A DNA stretch of 64,000 nt from Acrocarpospora corrugata (GCF_009687845.1 NZ_BLAD01000055.1:57526-121525); one strand, 5' to 3'; shown: positions 1 to 9,008, counted from the first letter of the stretch. Program-made: numbers and translations. The notes: a model not told the origin generated them from the sequence alone.

Positions 1-145
1 CACCGGCGAACAACGCCAGGGCCAGCACCTCCAGCCGCCAGTCCCGCAGCAGGGCGAACACCGTCGGCAGCAGGATGAACAGGTACGGCAGGGCGGGATA
101 AACGCGGTCCCATCGCGTGACGTCGGAACGGTTGCCGGCTACCAC
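1..145 (-). CDS. Partial membrane protein, N-terminal end only
   Basis: The minus strand reads from a GTG near 145 to the window edge as an open frame of about 48 residues. It starts with a short polar segment containing DVTRWDRVYP, followed by a hydrophobic helix (LPYLFILLPTVFALL), a short charged turn and the start of a second helix. This looks like the beginning of a multi-pass membrane protein, perhaps the sensor part of a histidine kinase, but too little is present to name it. The start codon is a guess because no clear ribosome binding site is visible. Confidence 0.4.
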   Translation of the reverse strand, partial: MVAGNRSDVTRWDRVYPALPYLFILLPTVFALLRDWRLEVLALALFAG

Positions 146-157
146 CGAAACACCCTG

Positions 158-682
158 ATGGCAACCATGACGCCCAGAGTAACCGGGAACATCGCCTGGA
201 CCGCGGGTACGCGGTACCGGGCATCGATCTCGATGACTGTCATGTTTCGAGAATCACCGGCGGGCGAGGTTTCCGAAATCCACCAAATGGTTGATGACGG
301 TCGGACCAAACGGCTCCGGCCCGCTAGTGGATCATCCGCACCGACAGTGGAAAAGCCGATATCTTGGGCTGCCGTGACTCCCTCTGACGCTCACCTCGAT
401 GAGCTGATCGCACAGGCGATCGTTGATGCCTACGACGAGCACGAACAGCTCTCCGGCTTTCACGTCATGATCGAGGAGAATCTCGCCCTGCCATTCGAGA
501 CGAACATGCTGGGCGTCCCGGTCACCGTCAAGAAGATTGAGCTCCGGTCGGGGACCGGTATCGCCGTGATCTGTCACCGCGGTGCACATCGCCAAGCCGT
601 CGACATCCTCGACCTTCCCCTGCCCGAGCCTCGTCCGGCCGGGGCCGAGTGGATCGACGCGTACCGGCGCTGGGCCGGGTGA
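158..682 (+). CDS. CcbP-like (calcium-binding protein family) domain protein
   Basis: The last 110 or so residues resemble the CcbP calcium-binding family first described in cyanobacteria: IVDAYDEHEQLSGFHVMIEENLALPFETNMLG, a conserved acidic helix then a beta-rich part, ending with EWIDAYRRW. The first 40 or so residues look unlike the family, so translation may really begin at the ATG at 287 or lower; neither start has a convincing ribosome binding site. The stop lies 4 bases before the next gene, so the two are probably co-transcribed. The fold assignment rests on motif recall. Whether it binds calcium is not shown, although the acidic residues (DAYDEHE, EE) are kept. Confidence 0.55.
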   Translation: MATMTPRVTGNIAWTAGTRYRASISMTVMFRESPAGEVSEIHQMVDDGRTKRLRPASGSSAPTVEKPISWAAVTPSDAHLDELIAQAIVDAYDEHEQLSGFHVMIEENLALPFETNMLGVPVTVKKIELRSGTGIAVICHRGAHRQAVDILDLPLPEPRPAGAEWIDAYRRWAG

Positions 683-686
683 GCAC

Positions 687-1856
687 GTGAGCGAATATCA
701 GTACTACGAGTTCCTGGCCGTCGACCGTCCGCTGACCAAGGAGCAGCAGGCCGAGGTTCGCGCCCTGTCCACCCGCGCCAGGATCACCGCCACCAGCTTC
801 ACCAACGACTACCAGTGGGGCAATTTTCGTGGCCGCCCGCAGGTGATGATGGAGCGCTACTACGACGCCCACCTCTACCTCACCAACTGGGGCACCCACC
901 AGGTGATGCTCCGCCTCCCCGCCGCGCTGCTGGACCTGGCCGCTGTCGAGCCCTACTGCGTCGGCGACCAGGTCACCGCGTGGACCTCCGGTGAGCACCT
1001 GATCCTGGATCTGACCAGCCAGGAGGAAGAGGAGTACTGGGAGGAGGACGTCGAACGTTCACTGTCGGCGATCGTCGGGGTCCGCGCGGAGCTGGCCGCC
1101 GGCGACCTGCGTCCGTTGTATCTGGCCTGGCTGTCCGCCTACGGAACGTGGGAGCGAGACGAGGACGCCTTCGACTACGCCGAGGAAGACGAGCTGGAAC
1201 CACCCGTTCCGCCGGGGCTCGGCTCCCTGACCGCAGCGCAGCGTGCGTTGGCCGATTTCCTGCGTCTGGACGAGGATCTGCTCGCCGTCGCGGCTGCGGC
1301 CAGCCCGGTGGCACAAACCGTGAATCCTGACCGGGCCGTTCTGCGCGCCTGGATTCGCGACCTGCCCGTGGATCGGAAGGACGCACTGCTGCTGCGGGTC
1401 GTCGAAGACGAGGTCACCCGGGTGCGGCTCGAACTGCTCGCGGCGTTCCGCGGCGAGAGCGAGACCGCGGCGGTGCCGCAGCCGGGCCGTACGGTCGCCG
1501 AACTGCTGGACGCCGCCGCCAGTCGCCGCCACGCCCGCGAGGAGCGGGAAGCCGCCGTTCGCGCGGAGCAGCAGGCGCGCCGTGAACGCGAACGCGTGGC
1601 AGCCCGTGAGCGCCACCTCGACCAATTGGCTCAGGACGTTGAATCGGCCTGGGCGCGGGTGGAGTCCCTCATCCACACCAAGAAACCCCGCGACTACGAC
1701 GAGGCCGTCACTCTGCTGCGTGACCTGCAAGCTGTCGCCTACCGCGCTGATCACATCGGGACGTACACCGAACGCTTCACCCACCTGCGGGAACGGCACC
1801 TGGGCAAGCCCAGCCTGATCAAGAGGTTCGACAACGCCGGGCTCATCCCGGACTGA
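687..1856 (+). CDS. Conserved hypothetical protein with charged coiled-coil C-terminal half
   Basis: About 389 residues from a GTG at 687, 4 bases after the CcbP-like gene. The upstream in-frame extension back to 582 overlaps that gene and is rejected. I recognise no catalytic motif. The first half is mixed alpha/beta with acidic runs (QEEEEYWEEDVE, DYAEEDELE). The region around residues 255-320 is an Arg/Glu-rich coiled coil (RRHAREEREAAVRAEQQARR). The C-terminal 70 residues (HTKKPRDYDEAVTLLRDL to KRFDNAGL) look like a helical repeat of the kind appended to SWIM-type and other uncharacterised actinobacterial proteins. No signal peptide or membrane helix. Cytoplasmic and of unknown role. Confidence 0.7.
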   Translation: MSEYQYYEFLAVDRPLTKEQQAEVRALSTRARITATSFTNDYQWGNFRGRPQVMMERYYDAHLYLTNWGTHQVMLRLPAALLDLAAVEPYCVGDQVTAWTSGEHLILDLTSQEEEEYWEEDVERSLSAIVGVRAELAAGDLRPLYLAWLSAYGTWERDEDAFDYAEEDELEPPVPPGLGSLTAAQRALADFLRLDEDLLAVAAAASPVAQTVNPDRAVLRAWIRDLPVDRKDALLLRVVEDEVTRVRLELLAAFRGESETAAVPQPGRTVAELLDAAASRRHAREEREAAVRAEQQARRERERVAARERHLDQLAQDVESAWARVESLIHTKKPRDYDEAVTLLRDLQAVAYRADHIGTYTERFTHLRERHLGKPSLIKRFDNAGLIPD

Positions 1857-1870
1857 TGGGCGCAACATGA

Positions 1871-1894
1871 CCGAAAGTGTCCCGAAACTTTCGG
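1871..1894. promoter_or_regulatory. CGAAA-N-TTTCG palindrome with extra half site
   Basis: CCGAAACTTTCGG (1882-1894) is a perfect palindrome around one base, preceded by CCGAAAGT (1871-1878), which can also pair with ACTTTCGG. A CGAA-N-TTCG inverted repeat has been described as the operator of the LacI-family xylose regulator BxlR in Streptomyces thermoviolaceus, so it may serve the xylanase gene 390 bases downstream. Lying 15 bases after a stop codon, it could instead be a weak terminator hairpin. Confidence 0.4.
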
Positions 1895-2042
1895 CTGTAT
1901 CAACCCTGCTTTGGATGCCCAAAAGAGGCTTTCATAGGCCGACTCTGAACTTGATCAACTAATCATGCTCGCTGAACTGGCAAAACATCAATTCCAGCAC
2001 CCCTTTATCAAGATCAAGTTTCCGATATATTTCTGAAAGTTG

Positions 2043-3273
<1,231 letters not shown>

Positions 3274-3288
3274 CCCTGAAATAGATGT

Positions 3289-3323
3289 GTGGGCGCGGTG
3301 GCTTATGGGCTGCCGCGCCCCAC
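3289..3323. terminator. GC-rich hairpin after the xylanase gene
   Basis: GTGGGCGCGG (3289-3298) pairs with CCGCGCCCCAC (3313-3323), leaving one bulged G, 16 bases after the stop codon. No T run follows, as is usual in actinomycetes. Confidence 0.5.
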
Positions 3324-3423
3324 TCGGGGGATGCTTCACCCGGTATGGCCCAGATCGCTGGGCCACCAAGCCCGTACGCCCAGATCCCGTACCAGCGCGG
3401 GAACCAGCAGAGACCGCACCCGA

Positions 3424-4290
3424 CCATGACGCCTTTCTCAGCGGAAAGCGCGGCACGCAGGCGCTTGACCGTGTCCTGCGCGGCGTCACTGTCCGGCGCG
3501 TCACGCAACGTCGCCTCCACCAGCCCATCGACGATCCGCGTCTCCGCCACGCCCTCGACCCCCCGCGCCGCCTCCGCCACAGCCGCGGCCCGCCCGGCCG
3601 GCGCGACGATGACCGCAGGCTGCCCAGAACCCCCGGGAAAGTGCCTGCTCAACGTCGCCTGCGCCGCCACCGACGGCGCATCGTTCACAAAAGTCTCATC
3701 CAGCGGTACGCCTCTCGCGTTCAACTGCGGCGCGAAAAGAGCGAGCCCGACGGCGGCAGCACAGTCCCGATCCAGAGCCGAAGCGGATGCTGATCGACCA
3801 AGGCGGCCACCCGCCGCCAAATCCCACTGGCCTCAGCCCGGTACGGCTTCGCCGGCCACAAAGCCGCACGATCCAGCAGAACAAGAACAGCAGGCAGAAA
3901 GGTGAGCGCGCTGAGCGCCGCACACACACGATGCCGATGGCGCCCACCGGCCCGAGCGCACGATTGTTGGTCAGGCTGCTGAGCAGCAGCGCCAGCGCCA
4001 CCGTGGCCGCACTGGCGACGATCGGCGCGAACGAACGCCGCAACGCGACGCGGCCCGCGGCGAAGCGGTCGCCCGTCGCGGCCAGTTCCTCCCGGAAACG
4101 GGCGGTCAGCAGCAACGCGTAGTCGGTGGCCGCGCCGATGACCAGGATGAACAGGATCCCCTGCACCTGGCCGTCGACCCGGACGACGCCACGGTCGGCC
4201 AGGACGTACACGACGGCGTAGGCCAGGCCCAGCGCGAAGACCGCGCCCATGATGATGACGAGAGGCAGCAGCAGACTCCCGCCCTCCGCC
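3424..4290 (-). pseudogene. Decayed MMPL-family transporter fragment
   Basis: The minus strand encodes a recognisable MMPL membrane transporter in three successive frames. Frame one gives LVIIMGAVFALGLAYAVVY and ILFILVIGAATDYALLL with the family signature DYALLLTARFREEL. A shift at a short CA repeat (about 3922-3930) moves to the frame giving ALSALTFLPAVLVLL and ALVDQHPLRLW. A second shift near 3762 moves to AAVGLALFAPQLNARGVPLD and RLRAALSAEKGVMVG. The N-terminal part (before the fourth or so helix) and the end of the protein are missing. Two frameshifts plus truncation at both ends mean this is a remnant. No regulator remains next to it. Confidence 0.8.
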
Positions 4291-4355
4291 TAGCTCAGTG
4301 ATCAGGAACTCGATGTCCTGACCCTGTCTTCGGGTGCGTGGGCTGAATGGTTGCA

Positions 4356-4568
4356 CTAGCGACGGCGGGCCACCAGGGTCGTTATCAACAGAGCCACCAC
4401 AAACACCGCTCCGAGAGTGAGCAGCAGGCGTGCTATCAGGAGATTCAGGTTGCCCAGGGCGCTGATCACCGGTGTTTCCGGCGCGACATACAAGACCACC
4501 ATCCACAGCAGGCCGATGACCCATGAAGACATCGTCGCTATGACCAGCCAGCGTCTGGAACTATTCAT
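4356..4568 (-). CDS. CrgA-like small membrane protein
   Basis: A 70-residue protein with two transmembrane helices (about 7-27 and 44-66) and a short loop containing PVISALGNLNLLIA. The arrangement, the WVIGLLWMVVLYV helix and the xSALGNxNL loop match CrgA, which in actinomycetes helps position FtsZ and septal cell-wall machinery. The start at 4568 is chosen because GGGAG lies 5 bases upstream; the frame runs open further back to 4643 without a ribosome binding site. The classical crgA lies near the origin beside pknB and ftsW; here it stands alone between a transporter remnant and a cellulase, so it is probably a paralogue. The C-terminal end (LITTLVARRR) differs from the usual TRWR ending. 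Confidence 0.65.
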   Translation of the reverse strand: MNSSRRWLVIATMSSWVIGLLWMVVLYVAPETPVISALGNLNLLIARLLLTLGAVFVVALLITTLVARRR

Positions 4569-4871
4569 CGGACTCCCTGTGCGACGTCTTCCTGGCCCGA
4601 ACATGACACAGGAGCGTGTGCGCCGGCGTGTGCATCCGACCACGCTGATGGATGTTTCATTTATCCACCGAAACGTTCTGTCCGTGACATGGCCTGTTGG
4701 GAAAAGCGCGGCCGAATCTGTTGCTTCTGGGTGTGACCGGACCTACGTTGACGCCACTCCAGCCGAATCCGAACCGCGGAAACGTCGAAATATCGTCGAA
4801 GCGCTTCGACGATGCGGATTCGACAAGACGGCGCCCGCCGTCAGCAAGGACAGCAACGGGAGAGGAAGATC
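4569..4871. other. Intergenic region between crgA-like and GH12 genes
   Basis: These 303 bases carry the start region of the crgA-like gene on the minus strand and the control region of the GH12 gene on the plus strand. Besides the long palindrome at 4792-4813 I see no gene; short frames here have no ribosome binding site or family resemblance. Confidence 0.5.
4792..4813. promoter_or_regulatory. 22-bp perfect palindrome, LacI-type operator candidate
   Basis: A perfect palindrome with core TCGAAGCGCTTCGA (4796-4809) extending to ATCGT/ACGAT at both sides. It ends 58 bases before the GH12 ATG. The centre GCGC with flanking A/T matches the general LacI-family operator shape, such as the CebR site of cellulase genes in streptomycetes, though the bases differ from that consensus. 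Confidence 0.65.
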
Positions 4872-5564
4872 ATGCACAGAACGCTACGTCTCTTCGTTCC
4901 GGCCTCCATGCTCGTAGTGCTCGTCGGGCTGCTCGCCCAGCCGGCCCAGGCGGCCGTCTGGTCCTCGTCGGCCCAGTGGGGCACCTGGACCAACAGCGGC
5001 TTCACCCTCTACAACAACATCTGGGGCGGCGGCGCGGGCCCGCAGACGATCTGGGCGAACTCCGCGAGCAACTGGGGCGTCTGGGCGAACCACCCCAACA
5101 CCGGCGGCGTGAAGTCCTACCCCAACGTCAGCCGGAACGTGAACCGCCGGATCAGCGCCCTGACCACCGCGACCAGCAGCTTCAACGTCACCGTCCCCGG
5201 CGGCGGCGCGTACGCGACGGCCTACGACATCTGGTGCGACGGCCACACCTACGAGATCATGCTCTGGATGAACAAGACCGGCCCGGTCGGACCGCTCGGT
5301 TCACGCCAGACCACGGCGACGGTCGGCGGCCACTCCTGGGACATCTACCGCGGCTCCAACGGCTCCAACCAGGTGTTCTCGTTCGTGAGCCGCGGCAACG
5401 CGAACTCGGGCACCGTGAACATCAAAGCCATCCTGACCTGGCTCAGAACCAGCAACTGGTTCGGCGACGTGACCCTGGGCGACGTCCAGTTCGGCTACGA
5501 GATCACCTCATCCAGCGGCGGCATGGACTTCCGCACCAACAGCTACTCCCTGTCGACCAGCTGA
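4872..5564 (+). CDS. Secreted GH12 endoglucanase
   Basis: Cleaves internal beta-1,4-glucan bonds outside the cell. It has a signal peptide cut after AQA (residue 27) and then a single GH12 jelly roll to the end at residue 230. Signature segments are NNIWGGGAGPQTIW, nucleophile Glu128 in TYEIMLWMN and acid/base Glu210 in FGYEITSSSGG. There is no carbohydrate-binding module, unlike many actinobacterial GH12 enzymes. The ATG at 4872 is chosen because GAGAGGAAG lies just upstream and the signal peptide starts there; the frame is open back to 4812 but the extension is not signal-like. The strong palindrome upstream implies control by a LacI-type repressor. Confidence 0.95.
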   Translation: MHRTLRLFVPASMLVVLVGLLAQPAQAAVWSSSAQWGTWTNSGFTLYNNIWGGGAGPQTIWANSASNWGVWANHPNTGGVKSYPNVSRNVNRRISALTTATSSFNVTVPGGGAYATAYDIWCDGHTYEIMLWMNKTGPVGPLGSRQTTATVGGHSWDIYRGSNGSNQVFSFVSRGNANSGTVNIKAILTWLRTSNWFGDVTLGDVQFGYEITSSSGGMDFRTNSYSLSTS

Positions 5565-5587
5565 CTGGGCGAGCGTGATCGCTGAGC

Positions 5588-5625
5588 GTGGCTGCGCAGG
5601 TCATCAGTCGATACCGCGCAGCCAC
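5588..5625. terminator. Shared terminator hairpin between convergent genes
   Basis: GTGGCTGCGC (5588-5597) and GCGCAGCCAC (5616-5625) form a perfect 10-bp stem with an 18-base loop, between the GH12 stop and the end of the facing HTH gene. It can serve both directions. Confidence 0.65.
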
Positions 5626-5650
5626 CGGGCAGCCCGCGAAAGAGATCGGC

Positions 5651-6352
5651 CTAGAGATCGTCTGCCGGTTGTAGGTGGGGGTTGAGTTCGAAGGTTCGCC
5701 AGATTCGGCCGATGGTCGATTTTGACAGGCCGCTGTGCTGGGCCATGGTGGCGCGGGACCAGCGGGAGGCGTTCTTGGGGGACTCCTGGGTGGTGGCGAT
5801 GATGACCTGTTCGACCTGTTCGGGGGTGATGGTGGTCGGGCGGCCGCGGCGCTGGCGGTTGGCGAGGCCTTCGAGGCGGCGGCGGACGAAGCGGTTGCGC
5901 CATTTGGAGACCGTGTCGGCGTGGATGCCGAGGTCGGCGGCGACGTCCTCGTTGCTTTTGCCTTCGGCGCAGGCCAGCAGGATTCGGGCGCGCAGGCCGA
6001 TGCCGGCCGCGGTGCCGTCGGCGCGGGACCATTCGGCGAGTTGGGCGCGTTCCTGGTCGGTGAGGCCGATGTGGACTTTGGGGCGGCCGGGGCGGCCGGT
6101 GTCGATGAGGCCGGTCAGGCCGGCTTTGGCGAAGCGGGCGCGCCATTTGCCGACCGTTATCCCGGTGATGCCGAGGTCGGCGGCGATGCGTTCGTTGACG
6201 GCTCCGGGTTCGGCGCTGCGCAGCACGATCTCGGCGCGCATCGCAAGGGCGGGTACGGAGTCGTCCTGGGACCAGCTGATCAGTTGCTCGCGCTCCTCAT
6301 CGGTCAGGTCGAGTTTGGTCACGGGAAAGCTCTCCAGTCGCATCCACTGCAC
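5651..6352 (-). CDS. Double helix-turn-helix protein derived from an IS630-type transposase
   Basis: At 233 residues the protein carries two copies of the IS630/Tc1-type DNA-binding module: about 15-90 (LTDEEREQLISW to LIDTGRPGRPK) and about 93-170 (LTDQERAQLAEW to LANRQRRGRP), followed by a homeodomain-like segment ending LSKSTIGRIWRTFELNPH. In a full IS630 transposase this segment leads straight into the DDE catalytic domain; here the frame stops about 8 residues later and no catalytic part follows. It is either a truncated transposase or a domesticated DNA-binding protein. The intact frame and duplicated module favour some retained use. No terminal inverted repeats were found around it. 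Confidence 0.7.
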   Translation of the reverse strand: MQWMRLESFPVTKLDLTDEEREQLISWSQDDSVPALAMRAEIVLRSAEPGAVNERIAADLGITGITVGKWRARFAKAGLTGLIDTGRPGRPKVHIGLTDQERAQLAEWSRADGTAAGIGLRARILLACAEGKSNEDVAADLGIHADTVSKWRNRFVRRRLEGLANRQRRGRPTTITPEQVEQVIIATTQESPKNASRWSRATMAQHSGLSKSTIGRIWRTFELNPHLQPADDL

Positions 6353-6743
6353 GACAAACTAATTTCGTGCGGTATCAATGGACGCACTGATGTGCGTCGC
6401 GCGACCAGAGCCATTGCCTGTCGAGAAAACCGGAGTAGTGGTCCTGCCCGGCGCGGGCCAACGTATTTTCCGGTCGAATTCCGACGCATTATCCGGTCTA
6501 ATTATGGCGCGTTAGTCAGTGGTGTGATTTACGTCACACTCGCCTTCGTCGGGTATTGAACAGGCGGCCTGCGCGAGGCGTCTAGCTGCGAGAACGCCGA
6601 TATTTATCACTATTCACGAATGCCTCACACCATTATCCGAATAACTTCCGAAACATGTTCCCGGTCTTGTAGCGTCTGGCTGTTCCTTTACTGACGCATG
6701 GGGCGCAAGTGACGTCCCACGACAGACCTGGGGTTACGGCATC
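6353..6743. other. Intergenic region with Crp-type site ahead of the protease
   Basis: A 391-base gene-free stretch, relatively A/T-rich between about 6470 and 6660. It contains the start region of the HTH gene, a perfect Crp-type palindrome and the promoter region of the protease gene. Short frames in it have no support. Confidence 0.5.
6522..6539. promoter_or_regulatory. Perfect Crp-type binding site
   Basis: GTGTGA-TTTACG-TCACAC contains the full TGTGA-N6-TCACA consensus used by cAMP receptor proteins, including those of actinomycetes. It is 205 bases before the secreted protease and about 170 bases before the HTH gene on the other side. A Crp-family regulator and a nucleotide cyclase are encoded at 37.1-40.0 kb of the same window. 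Confidence 0.7.
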
Positions 6744-8255
6744 ATGAAACGCACTCTCATTGTGGGCGGCATCAGCGCGGGCCTGCTGGCCTCCGCTCTC
6801 GTCTCCTCCCCGGCCCAGGCCGGCGACGAAGTCCCGTCGGTCATCCTGGCCAACACCAACCTCGCCGCGCGGCAGGTCGCCGCGTTCTGGTACGGCGAGG
6901 CCAAGGCCAACCTGACCGGCGCCACGCCGTACAACGTGGAGACCAAGGTCGTCGCCAAGCACGTCTCGACCGGTGGGCCGGCCGCGGACAGCAAGCCGGG
7001 CACGGTCCCGGCGATCGGCGACGAGAAGAAGAGCACCAGCAAGTCGAAGAACGTCAACCTGCCCAAGACCACGGGCAAGGTGTTCTTCATCGGCGCCGAC
7101 CACAAGCCGCACTGGTGCACGGGCACCTCTGTCCAGTCGGCTTACCGCAACCTGGTCGCGACCGCCGGCCACTGCGTGTACGACACCGAGAGCAACAAGG
7201 CGACGCTCGACAAGTGGGTCTTCATCCCCGGGTACTACGAGGGCAAGACTCCGTGGGGCATCTACGTCGGTAAGCAGGGCTTCACCCACTACGACTACGA
7301 CGTCTACGAGGACGGCGACCGCGACTACGCGTTCGTCACCGTCTACAACGGCGTGACCGTGACGGGGGGCGGCTTCGACCCCTGGTACGACAGCAAGACC
7401 TACCGCACCAAGCGGGAAGCGCAGACGGAGCTGGACCGGCTCCGGGCTGACAAGGAGACCGGCTACTCCGATCTGGAGATCAAGGAAGTCCTCGACACCA
7501 CCATGCTCGCCGTGACCGGCGAGGAGTCGAGGAAGGTCGACCGGATCAAGTGGGAAGAGTTCCGGAAGTGGAACCCGACCGCCGACCTGGACGACTGGAA
7601 CGACAGCACCAGGCCGCACACGGGTTACCGCGACGAGCCGATCAGCGAGTACCGGTTCACCAGCAACAAGCCGGTGGGTAGCAACCCGTACTACTACCTG
7701 GGCATCGACCACGGCAGCCTGAGCTACAAGAAGTACGAGAACAACCAGTGGAAGTACTACTACCGCACCTGGTGGGCGGAGTACGACCTGGACTACAAGA
7801 TCGAGGGCAAGCTCCTCACGATCGGTCTGAAGGACGTCGGTCGCCTCGGTGACAACGTCGGCGGTCAGGGTCTGGCGTACAACCAGAAGGTCGGCAAGCC
7901 GGTCTTCGTGTTCGGTTACCCGAGCGGGTCGCACCCGGATGGCAACTACGCCTTCTCCGGCAAGACCCAGAAGTACCAGTACGGCAAGACCTTCGCCGCC
8001 TCGGCCGCCGCCATCAAGGCGGAGGAACTGATCGGCGTCAAGTCGTCCTTCACGGGCGAGGGTTCGATCGGTTCGGCCTGGCTGGCCGGGTACAAGAGCG
8101 CCCGTCGCCTCGGCTACCTGAACGGTGTGACCATCGGCGTGTCCGACACCGACGGGAACAACCGTTACGACACCAGCATCTCGCCGTACTTCGATGGTGA
8201 GACCTACGGGGTCTACAGCGCGGCCAAGAACCTTTGGTCGGGCAAGATCGTCTAG
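6744..8255 (+). CDS. Secreted trypsin-like (S1 / V8-like) serine protease with large insertion
   Basis: A 503-residue secreted protein with a signal peptide cut after AQA (about residue 26). The catalytic His143 sits in TAGHC and Asp194 in GDRDYAFVTV. The Ser is probably Ser441 in GEGSIGSAWL, where the usual GxSGGP is altered. Between Asp and Ser lies an extra segment of about 150 residues (about 204-362) rich in Tyr, Trp, Lys and Glu (KYENNQWKYYY), unlike anything in ordinary S1 enzymes. A pro-region of about 80 residues precedes the catalytic domain. Substrate unknown. The odd Ser motif means activity needs testing. Confidence 0.8.
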   Translation: MKRTLIVGGISAGLLASALVSSPAQAGDEVPSVILANTNLAARQVAAFWYGEAKANLTGATPYNVETKVVAKHVSTGGPAADSKPGTVPAIGDEKKSTSKSKNVNLPKTTGKVFFIGADHKPHWCTGTSVQSAYRNLVATAGHCVYDTESNKATLDKWVFIPGYYEGKTPWGIYVGKQGFTHYDYDVYEDGDRDYAFVTVYNGVTVTGGGFDPWYDSKTYRTKREAQTELDRLRADKETGYSDLEIKEVLDTTMLAVTGEESRKVDRIKWEEFRKWNPTADLDDWNDSTRPHTGYRDEPISEYRFTSNKPVGSNPYYYLGIDHGSLSYKKYENNQWKYYYRTWWAEYDLDYKIEGKLLTIGLKDVGRLGDNVGGQGLAYNQKVGKPVFVFGYPSGSHPDGNYAFSGKTQKYQYGKTFAASAAAIKAEELIGVKSSFTGEGSIGSAWLAGYKSARRLGYLNGVTIGVSDTDGNNRYDTSISPYFDGETYGVYSAAKNLWSGKIV

Positions 8256-8306
8256 TAGAAACTTTGGCGGGATCCGGAGGTGCCCCCGGTTCTTGTCTGT
8301 GCTCGC

Positions 8307-8343
8307 AGCGGGGCCCGGTTCTTGCCAGAGGCCGGGCCCCGCT
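8307..8343. terminator. Strong hairpin after the protease gene
   Basis: AGCGGGGCCCGG (8307-8318) and CCGGGCCCCGCT (8332-8343) form a perfect 12-bp stem with a 13-base loop, 51 bases after the protease stop. Confidence 0.7.
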
Positions 8344-8387
8344 GGGCTGTCCGGAGAACTGTCGGTGGGGGTGCGTAGGGTGGCGGG

Positions 8388-9008
8388 GTGGTTGAACGTA
8401 TGAGGAGGAGCCTCCCGCTGGAGGCGGACACGACGATCCGTTCGGTGAGCTGGGACGGTGATGACCTGTCAGGGCAGGAGCATCACCGCGTCGAGTTCGT
8501 CGACGTAGATATGACCGAGGCGACCAGCAGTCGCACGGTCTTCTCTGAATGCACCTTCCGCGGCGTGCGCTTCAACGTCTCCACCCACACCGAGTCGGCG
8601 TTCCTCAACTGCACTTTCGTGCGCTGCTCGTTCTTCGACGCCACGTTCACCGGCTGCAAACTCGTCGGCAGCACCTTCAACGACTGCACGTTCGCCCTCC
8701 TCAAGGTCGACGGCGGCGACTGGTCCTTCGCCGGCCTGGGCCACGCCGACCTGAGCGGCACCTCCTTCGATGGGGTACGGCTCCGCGAAGCCGACCTGGC
8801 CTACACCAACTGCCGCCGAGCCACCTTCCGCCGCGTCGACCTGTCCGGCGCCTCGTTACGTCAGACCGATTTCACCGAGTGCGACCTACGCGGCAGCGAC
8901 CTGTCGGCACTCGATCCCCGCGAGACGACGGTCAAGGGCGCGAAGATCGACTTCACCCAGGCCATCACGATCGCCACCGCCCTGGGCCTGGACGTCAGCC
9001 CCGGCTAG
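8388..9008 (+). CDS. Pentapeptide repeat protein
   Basis: A 206-residue cytoplasmic protein made of A(D/N)LxX-type five-residue repeats (FSECTFRGVRF, ADLSGTSFDGVRL, VDLSGASLRQTDF, CDLRGSDL) that fold as a right-handed beta-helix. Some members (Qnr, MfpA, McbG) protect DNA gyrase, but most have no known role. The N-terminal 30 residues are non-repeat. The end (AKIDFTQAITIATALGLDV) is the common C-terminal cap. It starts at GTG 8388; ATG 8400 is the alternative and is preceded by a possible GGTGGTTG. It carries an in-frame TTA leucine codon at 8856-8858, rare here. Confidence 0.85.
   Translation: MVERMRRSLPLEADTTIRSVSWDGDDLSGQEHHRVEFVDVDMTEATSSRTVFSECTFRGVRFNVSTHTESAFLNCTFVRCSFFDATFTGCKLVGSTFNDCTFALLKVDGGDWSFAGLGHADLSGTSFDGVRLREADLAYTNCRRATFRRVDLSGASLRQTDFTECDLRGSDLSALDPRETTVKGAKIDFTQAITIATALGLDVSPG

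Noticed and set aside
582..686. Upstream extension of the coiled-coil hypothetical gene to 582
   Set aside because: It overlaps the previous gene and has no ribosome binding site; the GTG at 687 gives a normal 4-base gap.
4280..4350. tRNA-like segment (CCGCCTAGCTCAGTGATCAG)
   Set aside because: D-arm-like words are present but the acceptor, anticodon and T arms do not pair and no GTTCGA-type T loop follows.
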